Below, piece by piece: positions 1-10,421 of a stretch of 64,000 bases of DNA. The DNA is from Adenophora triphylla var. japonica. Its lineage: Eukaryota > Streptophyta > Magnoliopsida > Asterales > Campanulaceae. Positions within the stretch are counted from its first letter, which is position 1. Every line of letters begins with the position of its first letter. The translations under genes and the position numbers were made by a program. The stretch lies in contig JAFEMH010000165.1 in NCBI GenBank assembly GCA_022495995.1, forward strand, positions 682,001 to 746,000, written 5' to 3'. The notes beneath the pieces were generated by a model. The model had not been told where the DNA came from. It saw only the letters and a list, made by a program, of their open reading frames with translations, and made no database searches.

Positions 1-1886
1 ATAGTTTATGGGATGTAGGGATAATCTGTATGGAATGTTAAGCGCTATGAAGATAGAGAATTTTTGTAGGAGTTGTTTACTTGAAGGCCAATTGGTGCTG
101 CTAGGGAAGAGTTGGCCTTCACTTTTGAGAGCTTCGATGAAGAGGATTCATTCCATCATCTGGTTGATTTAGCTTATATGATCAGAACTCTTACGGTTGT
201 AAGGGTTGCTTAAGTCGTTTTTTTAAGTAGTCTGCGTTGGGGAATTACTCTTTATTGAATAAAATTCAAGCTGCAAGGTAGTTAGTATAATATTTAATAC
301 AAGTGGCCGCTTTTAGGTGCGGTCCATCTCTCTGATTTTCGTAATCTCTAAAGTTGTTGATGGGGATGAGATTTTGGGAGGGACCTTCTTTCTTTTTCAA
401 ATTTTAATGGAGAATCTTTGGTTTCCAGTAGTGTCTTCAGTTTTTTTTTTTCTGTGACAGAATTCTATGCTACATAATGAATCTAGTTACGATGGGATTT
501 ATTTAGTTTGGACATCGCTAAGGAAACCTGGTTAAGTAGTTTAAGTCAGCAAGACAGATTGAGTGACCAAGACCTGATGAGAATTCTCTTATGAAATCAA
601 CCTCCTAGATATTGGAATATGACTGGAAGTTGGTGCTTTGCATGCAATCAAGCGTTGGAGCTATAACAACCATCCAGGAAGCTTGTAACCTGAGTCATTA
701 ATCATTATAATCTAGAGATCACTCACCATACCACTCGCTATATAAAAAACCAAGAAATCTGTAGTAGCCCATTACATGTCATCGGGGAGCTTCACTTACT
801 ATCACTCTCCTCTCCTCTTTTTGTTTTTTTCTTTTCCTTGGTAGAGAAGCTTCACTATGTATTTTCTTTCCTTGCTAGAGGGGTGTCAGTTAGAAGACAA
901 AGTCTAGATTATTTCGCTCAGCTCAAGACTTTGTGGCACTCCTTTTTAGTTAGGTTCTTAGGATGTTATCATGCCGTGTTTCACGCTTCAATCATTTCAA
1001 TTAAATAAGTTTTAAAGTTAATAACATTAACTTTGTGTCTACTCACTAGACAGTCTCTGTTGCAACATGGTCCTAGATTTCGACTTCCATCAGTCTGAGC
1101 CAAATATGAGTAGAGGCCGTGATTGGACGTGTCAGTGGAGCATGTGCCATGCACCAGCTGAACAAACTTAAATTAGAACATGAATAAATCATATTACTTT
1201 ACAAGCAACAACTTCTGAATTGGTAATTTGGTTATGTATCTCAACTCTTTTCAAATCTGAAAGTGACTAGGCCATATATTTGGAGCTTCGTTCAAAAGGG
1301 CTCACACCATGAGGCTGTCAAAAAATATTGAGATGGATAACAAACTTTGGATCCTGATGTTACAGTAACAACTGCTGAAATCTTTAGATAAAATTAGACC
1401 CAGTGTTTCTTCTCTTCTTATTCTTCCGTCGCCATTTATGATTTCAATTGACATAGAGGTAGATATATAAAATAAGGGGAAAATAAGTCCGATAAATCTG
1501 CTAACAAGTTCGATTAGCATATACAGTAATGGAGTTACAGAAAAGAGTAAAAGCAACGGGCTCCTAGATGAAAATATAGTTTAAAATAGGAACCATATAG
1601 ATGTCAGCTTCATCTTCCCTGAACAATAAATCAATTTTTTTTTTTTTTGTTTTTTTTTACATTATAATGCCTCCAAACAAAATTTTTGACACAAAATGAG
1701 TTGGCATTGATTGATTGGATACTTAATTAATGAGTAGTTGGACCTACATTCACAACATCCAACCAAACAATTCCAAATCAGTTTGTGGCCAAAATATTGT
1801 AGCATGGCTCTAATTTTATGCTCTTTTTTTTTAATTGTTATTTACCTTTTCTCTGTCTTAATATCTTATCTTATTATTTTTTCCAG

Positions 1887-1947
1887 GGAAATGGAGAAAG
1901 CAAAGCCCAAGGAACTTCCAAAGAAAGATCTTCCCAAGGATGATTAG
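1887..1947 (+). pseudogene. Possible 3'-terminal exon of an unrecognised gene
   Basis: A pyrimidine-rich tract ending in TTTTTTCCAG (AG at 1885-1886) precedes a short open stretch whose last residues are very lysine- and proline-rich, ending in KPKELPKKDLPKDD and a TAG at 1945-1947. That is how a last exon would look. No upstream exon in a matching phase was found and the tail matches no family I know, so this is a weak call. Confidence 0.2.
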
Positions 1948-3232
1948 GCGTAGCCCCCAATCCCCCACCCACCACCACCATACAACCCTTTAGTTTTATC
2001 CAAATTCTGCCATGTAAAGAAATTGACAGATATATAAGCTTATATGAATAACAAGTGTTAGTTTTTTGTAGGACATGCACTCTTGCACTTTTTATGCTAC
2101 CATCTAATGGAAAGCCATAGCAATATTTTTTTATTGATGATTTTTTTCATGCGTCATTCTCGGTTTCTTTATAGGATGATGTTGATTACTGCACTACAGT
2201 TGTCTCCATGAGCTGATTCGGAGCAGAACAATGTAATGTAGTTCTTCGCTGTCTTGCAGATGCGTAATTTGTCGAAGATCTATTTTTTTTTTAATCTTTG
2301 GTGGATATGCCTATCTATTTAGGTTTGTTTTGTTGCATCAAATTCGATGCTGCTAAAAAATAAGTCATGCTTAACTGGTTGCAATGCATCAAATAGTCCA
2401 AAAACAAAAAAAGGACTCATATAGTGAATAGAAGTAATTGACACATAATCTTGTATAAAGAAGAGTGGAAAAGCTATCCCCAGTACTTGTCACTTGAATA
2501 AAATAAAAATTGTTAGGCTAGAAGAATTACAAGAAAATAAATCTTACTCCAAATTCCAAAACAGCAATCCACAATATCCTACAGTTACACACTTAAAGCG
2601 GATTGGGAAATAAGTAGACTAACTAGTTGCAAGAAAATGAAATAAGCTGTGATGCTTCATATTCCAAGAATCTTTCAGGTTCAAACACCATTCACATCCT
2701 GGGTGGTAAGCGAGTACATAGACATGCCATCGAATTGCAGGCTTTGAGTCAAATGAACTTCGTCCTGCTGCATCATCAAGTGGATAGGGAAAGTACTAGA
2801 GGTTTGTAGTTATGTTGTATTATTGTGCGATGACAGAAGAGAGAGAGCAGTCTTGGATTTGACCAATCGTGTCAATTTTCCAGGTCTACTTTTCGAGGCT
2901 TGCATATTTAAAATTCCAGGCTTGGGGTGCTCCCGTTTATCAAGCAGGAGGAAGGGGAAGTTTATTTCTTTTCCACTGCAGACATGACTTGCAGAATTTG
3001 AAAACAAGTGCTCTGATGACTGCTATACTTACTGTTGTCAGCCAGGTTATGCTGCTGCTGTACGCACTCGGTTGTGCCTCCGCACTACCCAAGTTCAACA
3101 ATTTTGCACCTGTAATTTAGGAGTATATATTAGCTCCATAATAATTGCTCCTTCCCACACAGGGTAGATAGGTATATGACTAGCTACAAGAAACATTATT
3201 TACTTTTTTTTTTTAACTTAATAAAAGCACAT

Positions 3233-3270
3233 TCTCTCTCTCTCTCTCTCTCGCACACACACACACTCAC
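3233..3270. repeat. (CT)n-(CA)n compound microsatellite
   Basis: About ten CT units (3233-3252) are followed by about eight CA units (3254-3270), just left of the recognisable start of the Copia-1 5' LTR. Confidence 0.9.
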
Positions 3271-3331
3271 TCACATACGGACAACCTTAGTTAGAAGTCA
3301 ATGCATTACATCAACAATCATAATCTCTTCC

Positions 3332-5308
3332 TTAGAGTAAATTAGATTGGGAAATAATTGTGAATATTGACTTAGTTTAGTTTTGATTGTGTTTGACTAA
3401 CGGCTAATATTTATTTTTAGTGATTATCTTGTATATAAGGCAGGTGTTTTAGATGTAAAGGACTCTATATTGATAATGAAAGAAGTGGCCAAGAAGAATC
3501 CTAATTGAAGAAGCATTGTGATCACCCTTATAAAAGGAAGAGCCGCCTCTCATTGTTCCTTAGGAATTCATTCGGTGCCTTCGAGTTTCTAGGGTCCTTA
3601 GTTGTTCTTGAAGTTCGCTAGATTAAAACTTGGGAAAATATAGAAATATGCCCCTATACTTAGGTAAATGATATAGATATGTCCTTATACAAGTTAATTT
3701 TCATATTAGACCCCGTACTTAGAAAAAATGTGTGGATATTTGGACACCGTCATCTTTCTGTTTAAGTACTAACGGAATTGCTGACTATATGTCTTATTTG
3801 GCATGTAAAATTGATTACGTGAAAAAAATATTGTACAAGTGGAATTTGCTGAGTATGAAGAGATCAAAACTACGTCGTTTTGATACATAAACTAGAAGAC
3901 CAATATTCATTAAATAGGTAACAAATCTGTTCAATAATTGATGAAATAACATTATTTTGCCACTTCAGTTAACAAATCCGTTAAAAATAAATTTTCTTAG
4001 TTATCTTCATCATCTCCAACACCACATCATTCCAACACCAGCCCACCATCACCCACCCACCACTCACAACCATTGTCCATCATAACTTCCTAAATCAACA
4101 CCACCATCACTACTCAAATAAACACCATAACAACCACAACTAAAATCACAACACAAAATTGAATAAATTAATTGATTAATATAGATCAGAAGCAACACAA
4201 ATTTGAAAAACCCCAATCTCAATCAATTGGAGGTTTCACCATGTCTTCTTGTCGACCCCGGAGAAGATGAAGGAGCTGAAATGAGGCGGAGACGATGCGA
4301 ATTAGAGGTGATGCAAACAGATCTGGGCAGATCCTGATGGCTAATGACAAGGGATAAGGGAAGGAGGTTAGTGAGGTAGGAGAGCCGGAGAGAACGAACG
4401 GAGGGGAGAGGATGGCAGATGGGAGAAGTCCGGAGAGAGAAAGTATGTCTGTGTGTGTGAGAGAGAGAGAGAGAGCGAGAGAGAGGGTGTGGGTGTTTGC
4501 TGGGTATGGGTAATGAGGGAAGGGAGGTAAGGTTTTGTTGGGTAGATGGACTTTGAAGGAGAATGAAGGAAATGTGTGTAGTGAAGAAGACGAAGGAAGG
4601 ATTACGGATAGTTTTTTTTTTTTTTTTAAATGTAAATCTAAATGGGATTAGGGATAATTTATGAGGGGTGTTAATTTGTGAACACATATTTTAGTTTTAT
4701 CCGTCAACTTTTGTAAAATATATATTTTTGACTGATTGTTTCATATTTCACATTTTACTCCCATCAATTAAAACGACGTAGTTTAGCTTTCTTATTAATA
4801 AGTGCCAAAACGACGTAGTTTCGAGTATTTCATACTCAAAAAATTCCACTTGGAAATTTTTTTCCGCGTATTCAATTTTACATGCCAACTAAGACGTATA
4901 GTCAGCAATTCTGTTATGATTTGTACGGAAAGATGACGGTGTCCAAATATCCACACATTTTTCCTAAGTACGGGGGCTAATATGACAATTAACTTGTATA
5001 AGGACATATCTACATCCTTGACCTAAGTACCGGAAGATTTAATGTTTTTCATGTTCTTCGTTTAGAACTGTTTGTTCTTTTCATATTTTGATTTCTTCCT
5101 TTCATTATATGTTTCTGTACAACTTGTTTTCAACAAATTGTGTTTTATGAAAGGTTTACCAGCAAGTTATTCTTGCTGAAGTGTTTAATTATCAAAGTTA
5201 TTCCGTTACATTTATTTACTATCGTGTGTGTGTGAAGTTGTTAAGACACTATCATTGTTACACACAAGTGGCTGATTCTTTGAACAGTCCTAGCTACAAA
5301 TTCTTCAT
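3332..5308 (+). repeat. Copia-1 5' LTR, truncated at its start and split by an insertion
   Basis: Positions 3332 to about 3633 and about 5034 to 5308 together match the 3' LTR at 15016-15611. A TATA box (TATAAAAG, 3529-3536) lies at the same place as 15217-15224 in the 3' copy. The 3' LTR appears to start at a TG after its polypurine tract (14945), about 71 bp earlier than the similarity begins here, so the U3 start of this copy was lost. Confidence 0.85.
3637..5031. mobile_element. Non-autonomous DNA element with ~245-bp terminal inverted repeats
   Basis: The left arm (about 3645-3888) and the reverse complement of the right arm (about 4803-5025) match closely, including shared phrases such as GATATGTCCTTATACAAG and AAACTACGTCGTTTT. 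The 3' LTR of Copia-1 lacks this block, so it inserted after the host element. Arms this long suggest a Mutator-like (MULE) element, but I cannot find a clean 9-bp target duplication. The interior has no transposase. It holds GA-rich, partly GC-richer sequence (4230-4620) that could be captured gene sequence, with (GA)n near 4459-4485. Confidence 0.7.
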
Positions 5309-5309
5309 T

Positions 5310-5320
5310 TGGTATCAGAA
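5310..5320 (+). other. Copia-1 primer binding site
   Basis: TGGTATCAGAA lies two bases after the 5' LTR end. It matches the start of the usual TGGTATCAGAGC site, complementary to initiator tRNA-Met, that primes plant Copia elements. Confidence 0.85.
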
Positions 5321-5977
5321 TCTTCTCTCGACTCTACTGAGAATCGATCCTTAAAGTAGCCACTATGTACTGTCAACATAGTCGTAACAAACCGCCTACT
5401 CTAGATGGTTCCAACTATACCATCTGGAAGTCTAAAATGATTATTCATATCAAATTTATTGATCACCGTGCTTGGGTGAGCATTGTTGTTGGATAGACTC
5501 CACCCATGTGGATCCTCATATGTTTAGGTTATTCTCTTACCAAACCATGCCAAAAATGTATGGGACATTCTTCAACTTCATTGTTAAGGACCAACAAGTG
5601 TTAAGCAAACGAAATTAAGGACTCTAATGACTAAATTTGAAACTTTAAGGATGAGAGAGAATGAAACCATCAAATATTATTCTGCTAAAATCTTAGACAT
5701 CTCAAACGAGTCTTTTGCCTTGGGTGAATCCATATCCAATGCAAGGCTTATCAGTCTAGTCTTAAGAACTCTCCCTAAAAAATTTCAACATTAAAATCTC
5801 TATGATTGAGGAAACCCATGATGTCCAAACTGTTGGACTTGATGTGATCTTAGGTATTTTGACTTACTTTTAATTAAATCTTGGAGTACAAGAATCGAGC
5901 AAAGCAAACTCAATTGCTCTTGCTAGTTCCCTTAAAGTATCCCAAGATCTAGTCCAATTGTCGAAAGATATAGATGA

Positions 5978-5982
5978 GTCAA
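5978..5982. repeat. Target-site duplication GTCAA, left copy
   Basis: GTCAA at 5978-5982 recurs at 7731-7735 and flanks a TG...CA element exactly, as expected for LTR integration. Confidence 0.9.
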
Positions 5983-6382
5983 TGAATGAACGGCCTCCGA
6001 AAAAAAACAACCTTCGTTTGGTTTGCTTATCTTTTAAAAATTTTGAGTTTTGGGAGTCGCCACGCCGTTTTTAAAGGAAAACATTGAAAAACCTTTTTTT
6101 AAAGAGAATTTGGGTTCGGGAGTCAGGTTACGTGTTGGGAAGAAATTGGGAGTTCACCCAACACGACTCTTTCGAGACTTTCAATCAAACAATGGACAAC
6201 TATAAACATTCAAAAGTGTGTGCGATTTGTGTCAACAAACAGGGCATGCAAACTTGGATTTCATTGATGGCAATTCAGAAACTGGATACAACTTGTGAGC
6301 CATGACAGGGGGACACACCCTTTACAAATGATGACTTGCATTACAAGGCAAGAGCTGAGACAGTCTGCTCAGGAAGCTTGGA

Positions 6383-6427
6383 TGTCGTCCGACACAGGAC
6401 TTCCTCAGAGAGGGATGTCGGACGACA
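6383..6427. promoter_or_regulatory. Paired palindromes TGTC-N4-GACA, spacing 33 bp
   Basis: TGTCGTCCGACA (6383-6394) and its exact reverse complement TGTCGGACGACA (6416-6427) lie 33 bp apart, centre to centre. The CpG-rich words stand out in an AT-rich LTR. The two copies could also pair as a 12-bp hairpin stem. Confidence 0.7.
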
Positions 6428-6585
6428 GGAAGCCTCCTGATCAGGTTGCCTCTTACAACACCAAAGCTACTTCTGGAAAATAGAACATGATTATTTTAAC
6501 TAAGAAAAGACACTATTCAGGGTCTAAGCTCAGTTTGGGATTGATTGGAGTGAGCAAAGTCAAGATTGACTTTTAATAATACGGA

Positions 6586-6630
6586 TGCCATATGACATAG
6601 GACACCCAAGGCTATCCATGTCATATGACA
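6586..6630. promoter_or_regulatory. Paired palindromes, ATAT core, spacing 33 bp
   Basis: TGCCATATGACA (6586-6597, one mismatch) and TGTCATATGACA (6619-6630, perfect palindrome) are 33 bp apart, centre to centre. The flanks TGACATAGGAC resemble those of the other pairs. Confidence 0.65.
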
Positions 6631-6791
6631 AATCGCCTCCATCAATGGATTGCACCCAAAGAGATCTTAGGTTCCCCAAATAGCGTTAAATGAACTAAAA
6701 CCACTATTTAAACATAGCTTTGAGTCACAAAGGGAACCGATCTGAGTGGATCTGAAGTCCTTGAAAGCCAAACAACTTTCTGGGAACTATA

Positions 6792-6837
6792 TGTCGTATG
6801 ACACAGGATCCTTTGAGGGGTCCTATGTCGTCCGACA
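6792..6837. promoter_or_regulatory. Paired palindromes, GTAT and GTCC cores, spacing 34 bp
   Basis: TGTCGTATGACA (6792-6803) and TGTCGTCCGACA (6826-6837) are 34 bp apart. The second is followed by CAAGTGGCC, close to the CAACTGG and GAACTGGCC tails seen after the Gypsy-B motifs. Confidence 0.65.
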
Positions 6838-6970
6838 CAAGTGGCCTGTTTCAGTGCCATTCAGTCAGGTTGATCCCACCTTGTTCTCAATGCAAAACTA
6901 AGCTATATTATTTACTGAAAGCAATAAAATAGTAACACTACGTGAATATTATGGGAGGATCACATGGATT

Positions 6971-7010
6971 TAATGGCCAAATGTGATGAATCACATGTTT
7001 TTGGCCATTA
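6971..7010. repeat. 40-bp nested palindrome in the solo LTR
   Basis: TAATGGCCAA (6971-6980) and TTGGCCATTA (7001-7010) are perfect inverted copies. Between them ATGTGA-TGAA-TCACAT (6981-6996) is a second perfect stem with a 4-base loop. Together they can fold into one two-tier hairpin. Confidence 0.75.
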
Positions 7011-7222
7011 TCATGTAGCCATCTCCTCCTAACTCAAAGGAAGCTAACCAAGATGCAAACTTTAATAGTGCTAAGGCCACCAAATGTTCAGATCTGAGGT
7101 GGGGAGAAGTGAATATGGAAGATTCACCTCTCCACCACCTTTATCATGCAAAATCCCAAATATTTCACATAATATCAAGACATGTAAGCATGCAAGATGA
7201 TATAAATGAATATGCAAGAGTT

Positions 7223-7252
7223 AATTAGAGAGAGAGAGAGAGAGAGAGAGAG
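7223..7252. repeat. (GA)n microsatellite
   Basis: About 14 GA units lie in the solo LTR. With the nearby TG-rich tract (about 7360-7400) they explain the small open frames here. Confidence 0.8.
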
Positions 7253-7478
7253 TTTAGTGGCTACCTATTGTAGTCCACAAGGTAAAGGCACCAATAGTAT
7301 GGTGTTTACCCCTTCAAAACACCAACAAAGGAAGTCTCTCTTTAGATCTTGGTTTGGATGTATGTGTGTGTGTGAGGAGGGAGGTGAGTGTGTGTGTATG
7401 AGAGAGAGGGTGAGTATTGATTTTAGCAGAGTGCCTTTACTTGCCAAAGTCCCCCTAAAATGATCAGCCATGCCCTTT

Positions 7479-7485
7479 ATTTATA
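7479..7485 (-). promoter_or_regulatory. TATA box of the solo LTR
   Basis: On the minus strand this reads TATAAAT within CCTATAAATAAAGG. The paired palindromes at 7508-7561 begin 23 bp upstream of it, nearly the same layout as in the Gypsy-B LTR. Confidence 0.6.
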
Positions 7486-7507
7486 GGCATGCTGATGGGA
7501 GATCCCA

Positions 7508-7561
7508 TGTCGGACGACAGAAAGTTTTCACTGCCTTGGGGTCGTCCTATGTCGGACGACA
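7508..7561. promoter_or_regulatory. Promoter-proximal paired palindromes, GGAC core, spacing 42 bp
   Basis: Two identical TGTCGGACGACA words (7508-7519 and 7550-7561) are 42 bp apart, just upstream of the minus-strand TATA box. The matching pair in Gypsy-B is 40 bp apart, so the promoter-proximal pairs are wider than the others. Confidence 0.7.
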
Positions 7562-8083
7562 CCGTACATCTTTGTGACAACCTGGGCCGCAGGAAGGCAG
7601 GCCCAATGGATCAAGGAATGAATGGATTATTTTGGGTTCAAAATGCTTTTTAGCAAATAATATGAGCCCAAAATAAATGCCAATCATGGATAGCGGACCC
7701 AAAACACGAGTTTGGGTCGGGGTACTCACAGTCAAACCTGGGAGAGGATGAGTGTGTCTTGATCACTCAAAAGTTTAACAGTATGTTGAAGAAGAAACGA
7801 CTGACAAAGTTTCCTAACATGGAACCCTCACCCCTTCCCCAATTGAATCATTTAAAAGGGAAAGTAGTGTAAGCAAACCTTTTTCGGAAAACAAAAAACC
7901 TATTGATTCAATTCAATGTAGGCCATGTAAAGGTTTTGGGCATTATGCCAATGAGTGTGCCAGCACACTCAAGAAACAGGGAATGAGTTTCTTAGCGACA
8001 TTGAGTGATTCTGATGATGCCGATCAAACATCAAACCTGTCTATATTGCGTTTATCTCAGTTTACCTTGCCCGATAGTAATTG

Positions 8084-9150
8084 AGATGTGGAAGATGTGC
8101 AGTATCCTGATTGCACAACTGATCACACAACTGACTACACAACTGGTTACAGTGTGTATACTTGCTTGAATTCCTCAACTGCAGGTGAAACTGAAAATGA
8201 TCATGCAAATGAAAAAAGTGCAACCTATGAGGATTTGCACAGTACCTACATTGAACTCCATACTGAATGGGCCAATCGAATGGAGCAAATCAAGGTATTC
8301 AAACAGGTAAATGAGAAACTTACTGCTGATAACTTGAAACTAAAATTTGAGGTTGAAAGTTTGTCTAAAGAAAATGACTCTCAAAAGGACTCCTTAGCCA
8401 AATTAGAAGTGTTGCTCACAAAGAAAGATGTTGAGTGTGAAAAATACAAAATTGATCTTGCTAGAGAAACGGCAACTCTGACTAAGCTTAACAGAGATAA
8501 AGCTCAGTTGGAAGAGGTTTTAAATATGGGTAACCAAGGAAAATCAGGAATTGGCTATGGAGATCGTGTTTTCATAAAAGAGGGAGAGGGCAGATCTAAA
8601 GTTCAAAATGTCACGTTTGTTAATAATGAACCTTTTGTTAATAGTAGAAAATACAGAAAGAGGAGATATGTGTGTCATCACTGTTTTGCTACATGTCATA
8701 TTCGACAATATTGTTATAAGCTGAAACAGGAACTTGGCTTGGAGAAGAATAGTGGATACTTGGGCAGACCGTTGAGTGCACAATCGAAGACTCAACTGAA
8801 CAGACAACCTAAGACAGGAACAAAAACCACATGGGTAAGAAAGGAGAACATGAACTGTCAAGTGGCATTCACCTCCCTCAAAAGTAGTGTTGAAGGATCC
8901 TGGTACTTTGACAATGGCTGCTCCCGTCATATGACTGGGTCACTTGAAAATTTCAGTGACTATGAACCATTCAAAGGAGGACAAGTCAACTTCGGTGGAG
9001 GAGCTCAAGGTAATATCATTGGCAAAAGTACGTTGAATGTGGAAGGTTTTCCTAAGTTACACAATGACTTGTATGTTGATGGACTGAAGGCAAACCTGAT
9101 AAGTATAAGACAACTTGTGATAATGACTTATTTGTTAAATTTGACAAGTC
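8084..9150 (+). pseudogene. Copia-1 gag C-terminus and protease
   Basis: One long open frame covers 8088-9284. It begins with threonine-rich repeats (TDHTTDYTTGY) and continues as a clear coiled coil (about residues 70-150, many E, K and L heptads). It then has a second, worn zinc knuckle at 8673-8714 (CHHCFATCHIRQYC; the usual glycines are lost). From about 8895 it matches Copia proteases: WYFDNGCSRHMTG, then a GKSTL and NLISI region. The catalytic triplet D-S/T-G is D-N-G here (Asp codon 8911-8913), which should weaken or abolish cleavage. A frameshift near 9110-9160 separates it from the integrase part. Confidence 0.82.
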
Positions 9151-9160
9151 CAGGTGTGAA

Positions 9161-10140
9161 GTGTTTGATAAAACCAATGTATGTGTTCTTACTGGTGTTC
9201 AATCCTATGATAATTGCTACAAGGTTGGTAGTAACCTGTCTTGTCTCTCTACCAAAATGGATGAGACTGAAATCTGGCACCTAAAGTTTGGTTATGCCAG
9301 CGAAAGAAAAATCAGTGAACTAATAAGATTTGGGGCACCAAAAGATTTTCCCAAATTGGACTTGAAAAAATTAAGTGTGTGTGAATCATGTCAAAATGGG
9401 AAACAAACTACATCAAGCCATAAAAAGGTGCAAAATTGTGGAAGATCTAGGTGTTTTGAATTAATCTACATTGATTTAATGGGTACCATAGAAGTGGAAA
9501 GTATGTCTCGAAAGAAGTATTGCTTTGTGTGTGTTGATGATTTTTCTAGATACACATGAGTTATTTTTCTAAGACAAAATTCCAATACCATTGAGGAGTT
9601 AAAAAATTGGTATAAAAGGGGTCAGAAACTTATATGGTTTAAAAACTGTTAGAGTCTGGTCTGATCATGGTACTGAATTTGAAAATGCCATTTTTTCTTC
9701 ATTTTGCGATTCAAAGGGGATAACTCATTAGTTCTCAGCTCCCAAAACCCCTCAACAAAATGTGGTAGCGGAAAGAAAAAATTGCACATTACAAGAGATG
9801 GCTAAAGTAATGTTGAGTTACAAGAATTTGTCTAAAAAATTTTGGGCAGAGGCTGTGAACACAATATGTCATGTAGGGAATCGTATCTTTTTAAGGATTA
9901 GAAGTACCATGACTCCTTATGAGATCTTGCTTGGAAAGAAACCCACGATCAAATACTTCCATGTGTTTGGTTGTATTTGTTATATCTTAAATGATCGTGA
10001 GTATCTCTCCAAAGTTGATTCCTAAAGTGACAAAGCCATCTTCATTGGATACTCCTCAAATAGTAGAACCTATGGAGTGTACAATCTAAAAACTAAAACG
10101 GTTATGGAATCCATAACTGAAGTTTTGATGATGCTACTGA
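9161..10140 (+). pseudogene. Copia-1 integrase
   Basis: It starts with a GAG-pre-integrase zinc region (EIWHLKFGYASERK, then CESCQNGKQ about 100 codons in). The catalytic core follows, with a DLMG block at about 9473 and VDDFSRYT at about 9535-9557, where a TGA interrupts. After a damaged stretch (9560-9760) the frame reopens (AERKNCTLQEMAKVML, then FWAEAVNT, then HVFGCICYIL) and ends in a stop near 10023. Integrase would insert the cDNA into the chromosome. The stops and frameshifts make this copy inactive. Confidence 0.85.
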
Positions 10141-10421
10141 TCTTAATGTCAAAACTACTAAGGTTGATGTTACCTCGTTGCACATGGGAATAGAATCCGG
10201 TTAATGATGAATCTGAACTAGGAAAGGCAAATGAATTTGCAAAGTAGACACCAGTTTAGACAGTTGAGCAACCAGTTGTTCAGACAACCGACAACACAAG
10301 TGATCAGACAACAACAGAACCAAATTCAGATTCTGAAACTGAGGAAAATGGAGTGAGAAGAGAGAGGTAGATTCCCTCCAGAATACATGAAAATCATCCT
10401 ACCTCCCAGGTCATTGAGGAA

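Larger units (their letters stand above)
1..3331. other. Left flank without a confident gene
   Basis: This stretch is AT-rich, with poly-T runs at about 437-452 and 1629-1660. No open reading frame longer than about 85 codons stands out and I recognise no protein family. A possible terminal exon at 1887-1947 and an acceptor-like site near 2880 could be remnants of a host gene, but no coherent exon chain can be built. It may be single-copy flanking DNA or old, unrecognisable repeat sequence. Confidence 0.5.
5983..7730 (-). mobile_element. Solo LTR of a Tat-like Gypsy element
   Basis: The block starts TGAATG, ends CTCACA and is flanked by GTCAA on both sides. Read on the minus strand, its end resembles the R-U5 part of the Gypsy-B LTR: a phrase like ACACGTAACCTGACYCC, then a GGCGTGGCGACTCCCAAAA motif, then an ATTCA terminus. 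Its TATA box (minus strand, + 7479-7485) and four pairs of TGTC-N4-GACA palindromes also resemble Gypsy-B, while most of U3 differs. No internal region remains, so unequal LTR recombination most likely removed it. Small ORFs inside are not real genes. Confidence 0.88.
5365..8083 (+). pseudogene. gag: Copia-1 gag pseudogene, split by a solo LTR
   Basis: The ATG at 5365 opens a 43-codon stretch with the Copia gag start signature PPTLDGSNYTIWK, ended by TAG at 5494-5496. Shifted frames continue with a UBN2-type gag region (KLRTLMTKFETLRMRENET and LVLRTLPKKFQ, about 5610-5800). The reading frame runs up to 5982 and resumes in phase at 7736, because a solo LTR plus its 5-bp duplication sits between. 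A CCHC zinc knuckle (CRPCKGFGHYANEC) lies at 7917-7958. Gag would form the cytoplasmic particle and bind the element RNA. The in-frame stops and frameshifts make it non-functional. Confidence 0.85.

Noticed and set aside
2627..3120. Small host gene with frames at 2627-2809 and 2869-3120
   Set aside because: Frames are short, overlap open frames on the other strand and show no domain. One acceptor-like site is not enough.
4223..4687. 154-codon open frame on the minus strand
   Set aside because: Low-complexity (Ser, Pro, His, Lys) translation of GA- and GT-rich DNA inside a DNA transposon, with no family features. The DNA may be captured but the frame is not a credible protein.
7206..7471. Small frames on both strands rich in Arg-Glu or Ser-His
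   Set aside because: Translation of (GA)n and (TG)n tracts in the solo LTR.
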